The translations under genes and the position numbers were made by a program. From an uncultured Pelagibacteraceae bacterium (GTDB lineage Bacteria; Pseudomonadota; Alphaproteobacteria; Pelagibacterales; Pelagibacteraceae): a stretch of 64,000 nt of DNA. The notes beneath the pieces are model-generated. The model saw only the letters and a program-made list of their open reading frames with translations. It did no database searches and was not told where the DNA came from. The stretch spans positions 1 to 64,000 of the forward strand of contig CACNAX010000004.1 of the NCBI GenBank assembly GCA_902618565.1. Reading direction: 5' to 3'. Positions 26,069-34,213 of this stretch are shown here, piece after piece (the first letter of the stretch is position 1; each line of letters begins with the position of its first letter).

Positions 26069-28299
26069 CCAATTCCGATGATAGTTAAATCATCATCAAG
26101 TATATCGTTATTTGCTTTTATACCAGTCTCTTTGTAATCTTTTTTAAGACTTTTAAGTCTTATTTCCTCAGTAGAATTTTCAAGTTCTTTTTGTAAAGAA
26201 GAATTTTGATGATTAAGTAAAAGTTTCTTAACTCCATCAATACCTATTTCGTTTTTATTTTCGTCCATACATTCTGAAAAACCATCAGTAAAACAATATA
26301 TTCTTCCTCCATCTAATTTAAAAGTATCTAACTTATAAACATTTTCATTTTTATGTTTGACTACTGCAAGAGGAGTAGAAGAAGATGGATATTCAACAAA
26401 ATCCTTTCCTTTTCTCAACAAAGCTGGTTGATGACCTGCATTTGCAATTTCAATAATGTCTGTTTTAATATTATAGCATCCGACTATTGAGGTTATAAAG
26501 GTGCCTGGCGGATTAGTTTCATTTAAATCATTGTTCATTTCAAGAAGAATTTCATTAGGTTTAAATTTTAATCTAGAAAAAATTTTAAATAAAGTAATTG
26601 CCTTAGCCATAACCATACCAGCATTAACTCCTTTGCCAGAAACATCTGACAATGTGAAGTAAACAAGATCATCATGTAAATAAAAATCATAAAAATCTCC
26701 TGAAATTTCTCTGGCTGGAATATTTAGTCCATAAATTGGATAATTAGACAAATCTCTATTTGGCATTAAACGTTTCTGCACATTCATTGCTAATTTAATT
26801 TCAGATGAAACTCTGTTTTTCCATTTATTTTTTTGCTTTTCACTTTGTTCTAATTTTTCCATCAAAAAATTGTATTGGGTACCAATAATACCACTATCAG
26901 TAAATGGATCTTGGGGAGCTCTTAATGAATAATCCTCGGTTTTTGCTTGATTGGTTAGTACTTCGAGTAATTCGTGAGTATCTGTTGATGCGTTGTGTTC
27001 TGATATATTTAAACCAAGCTCCTCTTGGATTTTACCTACTCGAAGTGGATAAATATAATTTATAGATTTAAAAATTATGTATGAAGCAAAAAAGCAAAAT
27101 CCACCAATGCTAAATGTTCCTATGATTTGAATTGTTAATTGTTCTAATCTTGTTTTATCTAATCCCATCATTTCGAAATCACCAAATATCGCAACTGATA
27201 TAGTTCCCCACATACCTCCTACTAGATGAACAGGTATAGCACTAACAACATCATCAATTTTTAACTTCTCTAATAAAATAATTGTTGAGCCTGATAATAT
27301 TCCTCCAATTGCTCCAATATATATTGCCTCTGATGGATTAACATAAGCGCAACTTGCTGTAATCGAAACTAAACCAGCCAAAGGACCTGTAATCATAAAT
27401 AATGGCTCTGGTTTTTTCATTACAATAATACCCATCGCACTAGAAAAGATTAAACCAAATGATGCTGATAAAAAGGTATTAATTAATATCAATGGAATTT
27501 TTAAATCCATTGCTCCATTTGCGCCACCATTAAATCCAAACCAACCGAACCATAAAATTAAAGCACCAAGAGCAGCAATTGGTGTGTTACTTCCTTGAAA
27601 CAATTTTTTATCTTTATCTTTTCTAAATCTACCTGTTCTACTCCCAATAATGAGTAATATTGATAATGCCACCCAACCTCCAACAGAATGAACAACAGAT
27701 GCACCAGCAAAGTCTAAATAACCCATCTTACCAAGCCAACCAAATTTTACTGTTGGATTCGTAAAATCAAAAGCCCACGCCCAATGGCCTACTATTGGGT
27801 ATAAAATTCCTGAAGTTATAAAAGTAATTATTACGTATGAGAAAAACCTAAGTCTTTCAGCAACAGCTCCAGATATGATAGTTGCTGCTGTTGCAACAAA
27901 CATTGCCTGAAATACAAAATATGTTTGATAACCAGCTACCTTGGTTGTAAAAAAATAAAATTTATTACCAAACAAGCCCATCACACTGGTTCCATACATT
28001 AATGCAAAACCAAAGGCCCAAAAAGTAACTACGGCTATTCCAAAATCTGTAATATTTTTAAGAGCAACGTTAATGCTATTCTTGCTTCTTGATAAACCAG
28101 ATTCTAAACACATAAATCCAGCCTGCATCAAGAAAACTAAAATAGCGCAAATTAATAACCAAAATGTATCTAAATTCGCTTGTAGTACAGCTTCTAATCT
28201 AAACTCTGTTGCTTTGATAGCTCCCTTACTTGTGAGCTCTAACTGACTTATTTTAGACTGTAGCTTATCAACCAAAATTTGGAGTTCAGCTACAGTCAT
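26062..28299 (-). CDS. Ammonium transporter fused to a SpoIIE/PP2C-type phosphatase (copy 1)
   Basis: The 745-residue fusion starts with a coiled-coil-like region at residues 1-40, which copy 2 lacks. An Amt channel of 11 spans covers about 45-450, with MQAGFMCLESGLSRSKN, the pore His in VVHSVGGW and its twin in IPVHLVGGMWG. A linker follows (LGLNISEHNAST) and then a coiled coil. The PP2C domain covers about 505-745, with metal-site motifs SGDFYDF, SDVSGKGVNAG, CFTDGFSE and DDDLTI all intact. Amt C-termini face the cytoplasm, so ammonium occupancy could gate phosphatase activity. The likely substrate is a phospho-STAS protein such as that at 32242. No PII (glnK) gene adjoins it. Confidence 0.92.
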   Translation of the reverse strand: MTVAELQILVDKLQSKISQLELTSKGAIKATEFRLEAVLQANLDTFWLLICAILVFLMQAGFMCLESGLSRSKNSINVALKNITDFGIAVVTFWAFGFALMYGTSVMGLFGNKFYFFTTKVAGYQTYFVFQAMFVATAATIISGAVAERLRFFSYVIITFITSGILYPIVGHWAWAFDFTNPTVKFGWLGKMGYLDFAGASVVHSVGGWVALSILLIIGSRTGRFRKDKDKKLFQGSNTPIAALGALILWFGWFGFNGGANGAMDLKIPLILINTFLSASFGLIFSSAMGIIVMKKPEPLFMITGPLAGLVSITASCAYVNPSEAIYIGAIGGILSGSTIILLEKLKIDDVVSAIPVHLVGGMWGTISVAIFGDFEMMGLDKTRLEQLTIQIIGTFSIGGFCFFASYIIFKSINYIYPLRVGKIQEELGLNISEHNASTDTHELLEVLTNQAKTEDYSLRAPQDPFTDSGIIGTQYNFLMEKLEQSEKQKNKWKNRVSSEIKLAMNVQKRLMPNRDLSNYPIYGLNIPAREISGDFYDFYLHDDLVYFTLSDVSGKGVNAGMVMAKAITLFKIFSRLKFKPNEILLEMNNDLNETNPPGTFITSIVGCYNIKTDIIEIANAGHQPALLRKGKDFVEYPSSSTPLAVVKHKNENVYKLDTFKLDGGRIYCFTDGFSECMDENKNEIGIDGVKKLLLNHQNSSLQKELENSTEEIRLKSLKKDYKETGIKANNDILDDDLTIIGIGH

Positions 28300-28309
28300 A
28301 AAATTTTTT

Positions 28310-28639
28310 TTAATCTATAAGTTTTCTTGCTTCTTCAGCGTCTGTAATTATGCCATCAACACTAATTACTTTAACTACTTCAAATCCAGTACCTAAAATT
28401 GCATTTTTATATTCATCCTCAGATAAATTTGATTTATCTGCAAAAGTAGATACTGCAACCCCTTCTGGCCAAGAAACATTAACTGTAGCATCAGGACAAG
28501 CCTTTTGTAATGCTTCAGTGACCATTTTTTGACACTTGATACATATCATACCATTTACTTGTGCGATTTGCGTTTGGGCTGCAAATAAGTTAGTGCTAAA
28601 TAATAGAAAACCTATAGTTAAGACTATTTTTTTAAACAT
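28310..28639 (-). CDS. Exported heavy-metal-associated (HMA) domain protein
   Basis: The 109-residue protein is chosen from the ATG preceded by AAGGAAAT, giving a clean signal peptide (MFKKIVLTIGFLLFSTNLFA, cleaved before AQ). The frame is open further to 28672 without a better start. The mature part is one HMA-like domain with the metal/thiol motif GMICIKCQKMV and a following amphipathic helix. Such proteins bind Cu(I)/Hg(II)-type ions; here it would work in the periplasm. It sits between the two Amt-PP2C genes, 10 nt before copy 1, so it is probably co-transcribed. Confidence 0.78.
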   Translation of the reverse strand: MFKKIVLTIGFLLFSTNLFAAQTQIAQVNGMICIKCQKMVTEALQKACPDATVNVSWPEGVAVSTFADKSNLSEDEYKNAILGTGFEVVKVISVDGIITDAEEARKLID

Positions 28640-28716
28640 AATTTCCTTATTGTTTTTTATAAATCGTATCATTTATACAAAAAACATACAAAATAAATTA
28701 GATCAAAATGGGGAAA

Positions 28717-30867
28717 TTATTTTCCAATCGAAATTAACGTTAAATCATCACTTAATTTATTTTCACCTGCAACTTTAACTACTTCTTTTGTGATTTCATT
28801 TAGTTGTTTTTTTATGTCCATATTGAAGTTTTTCTCAATTATTTGAATTGATCCATCTATTCCTATTTCCTCACCTGAGCTATTTAAGCTTTCGGATAAA
28901 CCATCAGTGAAAGCGCAAAACCTTTTATTTTCTAGCTTAACTTTGTGAGTTTTATAGACTGACTTATCCTTTTGAAGTATTACACCCATTGGTGGAGAAT
29001 TACTTTCAAATTGCTCATAATTTCCAGAAGATGATCTAATTATAGCTGGCTGATGACCTCCATTTACCCATCTTAATTCATCAGTCCTCATATTATATTC
29101 TCCTAATATACTTGTTACAAACATTCCTCCAGTTTTAGTTAAAAATAGATCATTATTCATATGAAACATCATTTCATCTGGATCTACTTGATCCCTAGAC
29201 ATTATTTCAAATAGAGTTGATGCTTTTGCCATCACCATTCCTGCATGAATTCCTTTACCAGCAACATCTGCAATAATAAAATAAACACTATCATTGTGAG
29301 GATAAAAACTAAAGAAGTCTCCTGAAACTTCTCTAGCAGCGATATTAATTCCGTGCACAGGGTAATTTTCTAAATTCCTCTTTGGTAAAAAGTTTTCTTG
29401 AACTTTTACTGCAAGTTTTACTTCGTTTGAAATTCTATCTCTCCATACTTTCTTTTCAGCTTCACTAGTTTCTAGCTTACTCATCAATCTGTTGTAATAA
29501 AGTCCAATAACACCTCCTGCAGTGAATGGATCTTGTGGACCTCTGATTGTTAAATCACCAGACTCAGACTGTTTTTCTAAAATTGTAATTAAATCGTGTT
29601 CTACAGAAGTTGCATTATGCTCAGCAATATTCAAACCTAACTCTTCATGTAGCGGACTAACTCTTAATGGATAAAAATAATTTAAAATTTTTAATAAAAT
29701 ATATGAACCAAAAAACGAGAATACACCGATCGAAACAATTCCAATAAACTGTGCTTTGATTTGTTCTAATCTTGTTAATCCTGTTCCAAGTATTTCAAGA
29801 TCACTAAATAATCCTACAGCAATAGTTCCCCAAACCCCTGCTGCTAAATGAACAGGTACAGCACCAACAACATCATCTATTTCAAATTTATTTAAAAATT
29901 CGTTTACAAAAATTGCAACTACCGCTCCTATAATTCCAACAAATATTGAAGTCACAGATGTCATCGAATTACATCCAGCCGTAATTGCAACTAACCCTGC
30001 GAGTGGTCCAAGTATAACGTAATAAGGATCTGGTTTTTTAAATAATGCAAATGAAATTCCAAGGCCCGTTAATAATCCAAAAGAAGCTGCCAGAAATGTA
30101 TTTATTAAAATAAGAGGAACTGCCTCATCCATAGCTCCATTACTTCCACCATTAAAACCAAACCATCCAAACCATAAAATTAGGGTTCCCAAAACTGCTA
30201 AAGGAAAACTTGATCCTGTGAATTTTCCTTTGTTTGCATCTGAATATTTTCCTATTCTTGGTCCTAGAATTAAAACAGCAGAGAGCGCTATCCATCCGCC
30301 AACTGAATGAACTATAGTGCTTCCTGCAAAATCAACAAATCCAATATCTGTCAGCCATCCAGTAGTTTTAACTTGCCCGGTTACCGCAAGTAATTGTCTT
30401 GTAGCATCGATATTATTTAAATAACTCGATGACCAGGCCCAATGACCAACTATTGGATAAATAATACCTGTAGCTATAATAGTAATTATTAAATAACCGT
30501 TGAACTTCATTCTTTCAGCAACAGCTCCTGAAACAATTGTAGCTGCAGTTGCAACAAACATTGCTTGAAAGACAAAGTAAGTCATGTACTCAGCTTGATC
30601 AGTTTTAAAAAAGAATAAATCAGTTCCAAAATAGCCATTAAAACTTTTTCCAAACATCAAACCAAAACCAAATAGCCAAAAAATTACAACCGCAAGACCA
30701 AAGTCAGCAGCATTTTTAAGAGCAACATTAATACTATTTTTATGTCTTGAAAGACCAGTTTCCATACACATAAAACCTGCTTGCATAATGAAAACAAGAA
30801 TTGCGCAATCTATTACCCAAAGGGTATCAACAAATGATTTTACTGATTCCAAATTGACGTTCTCCAT
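28717..30867 (-). CDS. Ammonium transporter fused to a SpoIIE/PP2C-type phosphatase (copy 2)
   Basis: The 716-residue paralogue of copy 1 begins directly with the Amt domain (VDTLWVIDCAILVFIMQAGF). The two pore His are in IVHSVGGW and VPVHLAAGVWG, with GWFGFNGGSNGAMDEAV between. The linker again carries LGLNIAEHNAT and a coiled coil. The PP2C motifs are SGDFFSF (about 512), ADVAGKGIHAG (Ala in place of Ser), AFTDGLSE (about 654) and SDDLTLISIG at the end. A Shine-Dalgarno AAGGAAGAAGG precedes ATG. The head-to-tail order (copy 2, HMA, copy 1, relic of copy 3) indicates tandem duplication. It is a proposed ammonium sensor with a dephosphorylation output. Confidence 0.92.
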   Translation of the reverse strand: MENVNLESVKSFVDTLWVIDCAILVFIMQAGFMCMETGLSRHKNSINVALKNAADFGLAVVIFWLFGFGLMFGKSFNGYFGTDLFFFKTDQAEYMTYFVFQAMFVATAATIVSGAVAERMKFNGYLIITIIATGIIYPIVGHWAWSSSYLNNIDATRQLLAVTGQVKTTGWLTDIGFVDFAGSTIVHSVGGWIALSAVLILGPRIGKYSDANKGKFTGSSFPLAVLGTLILWFGWFGFNGGSNGAMDEAVPLILINTFLAASFGLLTGLGISFALFKKPDPYYVILGPLAGLVAITAGCNSMTSVTSIFVGIIGAVVAIFVNEFLNKFEIDDVVGAVPVHLAAGVWGTIAVGLFSDLEILGTGLTRLEQIKAQFIGIVSIGVFSFFGSYILLKILNYFYPLRVSPLHEELGLNIAEHNATSVEHDLITILEKQSESGDLTIRGPQDPFTAGGVIGLYYNRLMSKLETSEAEKKVWRDRISNEVKLAVKVQENFLPKRNLENYPVHGINIAAREVSGDFFSFYPHNDSVYFIIADVAGKGIHAGMVMAKASTLFEIMSRDQVDPDEMMFHMNNDLFLTKTGGMFVTSILGEYNMRTDELRWVNGGHQPAIIRSSSGNYEQFESNSPPMGVILQKDKSVYKTHKVKLENKRFCAFTDGLSESLNSSGEEIGIDGSIQIIEKNFNMDIKKQLNEITKEVVKVAGENKLSDDLTLISIGK

Positions 30868-30933
30868 CCTTCTTCCTTAGGTTATTATTAAAAGATTATA
30901 CATTATATAATAATGATGCTCAAAATAGGTTTA

Positions 30934-31179
30934 CTACTCTTTTTTCTTCCAGATATAATAGAATAAATAAGGTGATAAAGCAGGAACTAGACCAAACCAA
31001 ATCCACTCATCCCATCTAAAACTTTTATCTAAACTTGGATTCCTTAGTCCATTCCACCAGGTTAAATAACCGATAAATATTATCCAGCCTAAACTGAGTG
31101 TGTAATAAATTTTTTGATTTTTTGTTGTTTCAGAATTTATGAAATTAGAAATTAGTTTTTTTACTGGCTCTAAATTCAT
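30934..31179 (-). CDS. Small two-span membrane protein downstream of the prepilins
   Basis: The 81-residue protein has two hydrophobic segments (IYYTLSLGWIIFIGYLTWW and WIWFGLVPALSPYLFYYIW) separated by a charged loop, and a Lys-rich end. It starts 5 nt after the prepilin gene at 31185-31625, so it is probably co-transcribed. I recognise no family. It could be a pilus accessory protein or unrelated. Confidence 0.6.
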   Translation of the reverse strand: MNLEPVKKLISNFINSETTKNQKIYYTLSLGWIIFIGYLTWWNGLRNPSLDKSFRWDEWIWFGLVPALSPYLFYYIWKKKE

Positions 31180-31184
31180 TTAAA

Positions 31185-31625
31185 CTAACACTTTTTATTT
31201 CTTTCAACTCTAGTATCAGCGAATAATTCTATTTTACACCCACTACGATTATTTTCTTCTATAGCTTTTGCTTTAAAACCTGAAGCATCATTAGAAATAC
31301 AAATCCAATATCCGTTTAATGCTTTTTTATTTTTTGGATCTATTATTGTTTTAGAACCACCCAATAAATCTGTTTCTATTGATTGAGATGTGGTGACTGT
31401 AGCTGTACAGTCATTACCAGTATTATCGTAATAGTATATTTGATTGTCAGAATAAAATTCGGTTTGAGCTAGCGCTATTTGTCTTAGAACGTTCTCAGTT
31501 GATTTTTTCTTAGTTGATGAAACGTAGCCATTATAACTTGTTATTCCAATAGCAGCTATTATTCCTAAGATTGCTACGACAACCAAAAGCTCAATGAGTG
31601 TAAAACCCCTGCTTTTGGCTGTCAT
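31185..31625 (-). CDS. Type IV prepilin (PilA/PilE-like), second of a pair
   Basis: The 146-residue prepilin has a short leader cut at SRG|FTLIELLVV, Glu5 present, and a hydrophobic N-terminal helix followed by SYNGYVSSTKKKSTENVL. Four Cys lie in the globular part (NDCTAT, WICIS, SGCKIE, KKC at the end), suggesting one or two disulfides, including a C-terminal D-region loop. It is the substrate of PilD (54819) and is assembled by PilB/PilC. It lies 13 nt after the upstream pilin gene. Confidence 0.92.
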   Translation of the reverse strand: MTAKSRGFTLIELLVVVAILGIIAAIGITSYNGYVSSTKKKSTENVLRQIALAQTEFYSDNQIYYYDNTGNDCTATVTTSQSIETDLLGGSKTIIDPKNKKALNGYWICISNDASGFKAKAIEENNRSGCKIELFADTRVERNKKC

Positions 31626-31638
31626 AAGAAATTTCTTA

Positions 31639-32100
31639 TTATTCTATGGTAACTGTACCAGTTAAGATGTCTTCATCTTTTTTAGTGCACGATTTTACCT
31701 GAACTGTAGTTCCATCATCCGTTACATAAGTTTCACCTTCATTTCCTGTTGCTTTGCAATCAGAAAAAGCTGTTAAAGTTATTGCAGACTTAGATGTTTT
31801 ATATGGATTTTTAAATTCAGTGCCTAATGCGTTTGAAACTCCTGTGGCAACTACACCGCCATTTTTTCTGTCATCACATTTTAAGTTGTTTGACATTACA
31901 TTTGTCTCACCAAGCTCACATTTTTTTAACTCAGCTGCAACGTATTTAACTATAGCTGCTTGATTAGATTTAACTGCTGATTTTTTTGCTCCTGATGTGT
32001 AACCAGAATAAGCAACAACTCCAACTGCTGCTAAAATACCAATAATTGCTACAACGACCAATAATTCTATAAGTGTAAAACCTTTATTATTTTTTTTCAT
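31639..32100 (-). CDS. Type IV prepilin (PilA-like), probable major pilin
   Basis: The 153-residue prepilin has leader MKKNNKG cleaved before FTLIELLVVVAIIGILAAVG, Glu5 present, then GYTSGAKKSAVKSNQAAI. The globular domain is Thr/Lys-rich with four Cys (KKCELG, LKCDD, SDCKA, KSCTKK). It is the promoter-proximal gene of the pilin pair, with a 16-bp palindrome 26 nt upstream of its start, so it is the more likely major subunit. Confidence 0.92.
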   Translation of the reverse strand: MKKNNKGFTLIELLVVVAIIGILAAVGVVAYSGYTSGAKKSAVKSNQAAIVKYVAAELKKCELGETNVMSNNLKCDDRKNGGVVATGVSNALGTEFKNPYKTSKSAITLTAFSDCKATGNEGETYVTDDGTTVQVKSCTKKDEDILTGTVTIE

Positions 32101-32126
32101 AAATGTTTATCCTATCGTAAATAAAA

Positions 32127-32142
32127 ATATGTATATACATAT
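32127..32142. promoter_or_regulatory. 16-bp perfect palindrome upstream of the pilin genes
   Basis: The sequence ATATGTATATACATAT reads the same on both strands. It lies in the 141-nt divergent gap between the pilin operon and the STAS gene, closer to the pilin start (26 nt). It could be an operator for a dimeric regulator, but such AT palindromes also arise by chance in AT-rich DNA. Confidence 0.35.
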
Positions 32143-32241
32143 AATTTATATATTTTAAAAGACAATATCTACACTCTAAAAGTAATCAAATTGGGTCATT
32201 TTTGTTGATTTAGCTAAGAAATTTAATAAATATTAATATTT

Positions 32242-32541
32242 ATGTCATATAAAGTTACAGAAGAAGGAGATGTATCCATTGTTCACCTTGATGGTGAAAT
32301 TGACATGGATGTAACTGAAAAAGCAAAAGAAATTATAATGCCTTTAATTGAGGCAAAGAAAGAAGTTCATCTTAATTTAAAAGAAGTTCAATATATGGAC
32401 TCATCCGGCATCTCTGTTCTTATTGAGAGTCATCAAAAAGCGAATGAGTTGGGAAAAAAAGTAATTTTAAAAGATATTAGTAAATCAGTTTTAAAAGTAA
32501 TTATGATGGCAAAACTCGAGCAAATATTAAATTTAGGATAA
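32242..32541 (+). CDS. STAS-domain anti-sigma-factor antagonist
   Basis: The 99-residue single STAS domain of SpoIIAA/RsbV type has EGDVSIVHLDGEIDMD at the N-terminus and the phosphorylation motif YMDSSGISVL with the acceptor at Ser54. The C-terminal helix is SVLKVIMMAKLEQIL. In partner switching the unphosphorylated form binds the RsbW-like kinase and releases that kinase's target; phosphatases of the SpoIIE type reset it. The kinase gene follows 3 nt later. Three candidate phosphatases are in the window (26062, 28717, 55749). Confidence 0.92.
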   Translation: MSYKVTEEGDVSIVHLDGEIDMDVTEKAKEIIMPLIEAKKEVHLNLKEVQYMDSSGISVLIESHQKANELGKKVILKDISKSVLKVIMMAKLEQILNLG

Positions 32542-32544
32542 ATA

Positions 32545-32973
32545 ATGGTTGCACTAAGACAAATTTCAGAACAACGAGACTTTGTTGTTAGTTCTGCAAG
32601 TTTGAAAGATGTAAGATCATTTTCAAGAGAAGTATTTGAAAAAGTAAATATCGATCAAGATTTAAAAGACGAATTAGTTTTAGCAATTGCCGAGGCTGCA
32701 CAAAATATTGTGAAGCATGCTTATCAAGGTGAAGACACTGAAGATAAAATGGAGATAAAAATTTCTTTAAACAATGGTGAATTAGAGATAGGTTTTTTTG
32801 ATAAGGGAAGACCTGTTGATAAAGAAAATGTTCGGCACAGAAAAATTGATGATGTTAAACCAGGTGGTTTAGGAACTTTTTTTATACAACAAATTATGGA
32901 CGCAGTAGTTTTTAAAGAAGGTGAAAAGCCTTGGATAAATCATTTAATTTTAACAAAGAAAATAAATTATTAA
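32545..32973 (+). CDS. RsbW/SpoIIAB-like anti-sigma serine kinase (HATPase_c_2)
   Basis: The 142-residue GHKL ATPase domain has an N-box ELVLAIAEAAQNIVKHAY (Glu50, Asn54), G1 box FFDKGRP (Asp86) and G2 box GGLGTFFIQ. It has no membrane segment or other domain. It should phosphorylate the adjacent STAS protein at Ser54 and alternately bind an output target. No sigma factor is adjacent, so the target could be encoded elsewhere or be a non-sigma protein. The stop overlaps that of the convergent pilC by 4 nt. Confidence 0.9.
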   Translation: MVALRQISEQRDFVVSSASLKDVRSFSREVFEKVNIDQDLKDELVLAIAEAAQNIVKHAYQGEDTEDKMEIKISLNNGELEIGFFDKGRPVDKENVRHRKIDDVKPGGLGTFFIQQIMDAVVFKEGEKPWINHLILTKKINY

Positions 32974-34211
32974 CTTCCAATAATCGCACCAACGTTGAAT
33001 ATTGGTGAGTACATCGCAATCATTAATCCACCAATCATTGTTCCCATGAATACAATCATTATAGGTTCAATTAAACTAGACATGTTATCAACTGCGGTAT
33101 CAAATTCTTCCTCATAATAAGCAGAGACAGAACTAAACATCTCATCTAAATTTCCTGTTTGCTCTCCAACAGAAATTAATTGGCTGAACGTTGGTGGAAA
33201 TACTGGTTCTTTTAAAAAAAGTTTTGTTAAAGTGTCTCCTGAGAATACTCCTTTTTTAACATTTTCTAATGCTTGGGTTACTACATCATTGTTGCTGACT
33301 GATTTAGCTATCTCAATACTTTCAAGTAAATTAACACCTGCAGCACTTAGGTTTCCCATGATTAATGAAATTCTTGCTATTAAAGACTTTAAAATCATAT
33401 CTCCAAATACTGGCATTCTAAGAACTTGTTGATGCCATTTATATCTTACTGCTGGCATCTTAGTGGTTGTGTATTTAAAAATAATAAATATTGTAAGTAG
33501 CACCAAACCTAAAGTTAAACCACCAGCTCCTCTCATAAAATTACTTGCAGTCATAATTACTGCGGTTGGTGTTGGTAATGCAACACCCATACCATCATAC
33601 ATTTTAGCAAATACTGGAACAACTTTAATTAACATGAAAACCATAACTATTATGGCGACCGAAAACATAACTACTGGATAAGTTAATGCACTTTTAATTT
33701 TCTTTTTTACTTTTTCTCTTTTTTCAAGAGAATCGACTAATTTAAGCAAGAAAACATCTAATTTACCGCTGGCTTCACCTGCTTTGATAAGATTTATGTA
33801 AACATTATCAAATATTTTTGGGTATTTTTCAAAACACTTTGATAAAGTAATACCACCCTCAAGATTTTTTCTAACATCTTCAATAATTTCTTTCATTGTG
33901 GGATGCTCAATTTGATCTCTTAACATTCCCAATACATTTAATATTGGCAATCCAGCTTTTACCATTGTTGCAAACTGTTTGGAGAAAATCATTACATCTT
34001 CTGGCTTTACTTTCTTTTTACCAAATGAAAATCCACCACCCTTTTTTTTGTCTTTTTCTGCTTTTTTCTTTTTAACTTTTGTTAAATTTGTGATTATTAC
34101 TTTTTGTTCTTTGAGTTTAAATGAGGCTTCCTCTTGATTTATTGCCTCAATCTCACCCTCTATATATTTACCTGCAGATATACCTTTGTATGAAAATGTT
34201 TCGGATGACAT
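32970..34211 (-). CDS. pilC: Type IV pilus inner-membrane platform protein PilC
   Basis: The 413-residue GspF-family protein has two T2SSF repeats: FSKQFATMVKAGLPILNVLGML, and later ISLIMGNLSAAGVNLLESIEIAKS. It has three main membrane spans and the terminal LIEPIMIVFMGTMIGGLMIAMY. The N-terminal 80 residues form the Lys-rich cytoplasmic domain (KYIEGEIEAINQEEA). It links the PilB/PilT motors to pilin polymerisation. It is 2 nt after pilB and last in the minus-strand run pilMN-pilO-pilP-pilQ-pilB-pilC. Confidence 0.94.
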   Translation of the reverse strand: MSSETFSYKGISAGKYIEGEIEAINQEEASFKLKEQKVIITNLTKVKKKKAEKDKKKGGGFSFGKKKVKPEDVMIFSKQFATMVKAGLPILNVLGMLRDQIEHPTMKEIIEDVRKNLEGGITLSKCFEKYPKIFDNVYINLIKAGEASGKLDVFLLKLVDSLEKREKVKKKIKSALTYPVVMFSVAIIVMVFMLIKVVPVFAKMYDGMGVALPTPTAVIMTASNFMRGAGGLTLGLVLLTIFIIFKYTTTKMPAVRYKWHQQVLRMPVFGDMILKSLIARISLIMGNLSAAGVNLLESIEIAKSVSNNDVVTQALENVKKGVFSGDTLTKLFLKEPVFPPTFSQLISVGEQTGNLDEMFSSVSAYYEEEFDTAVDNMSSLIEPIMIVFMGTMIGGLMIAMYSPIFNVGAIIGS

Positions 34212-34213
34212 TT

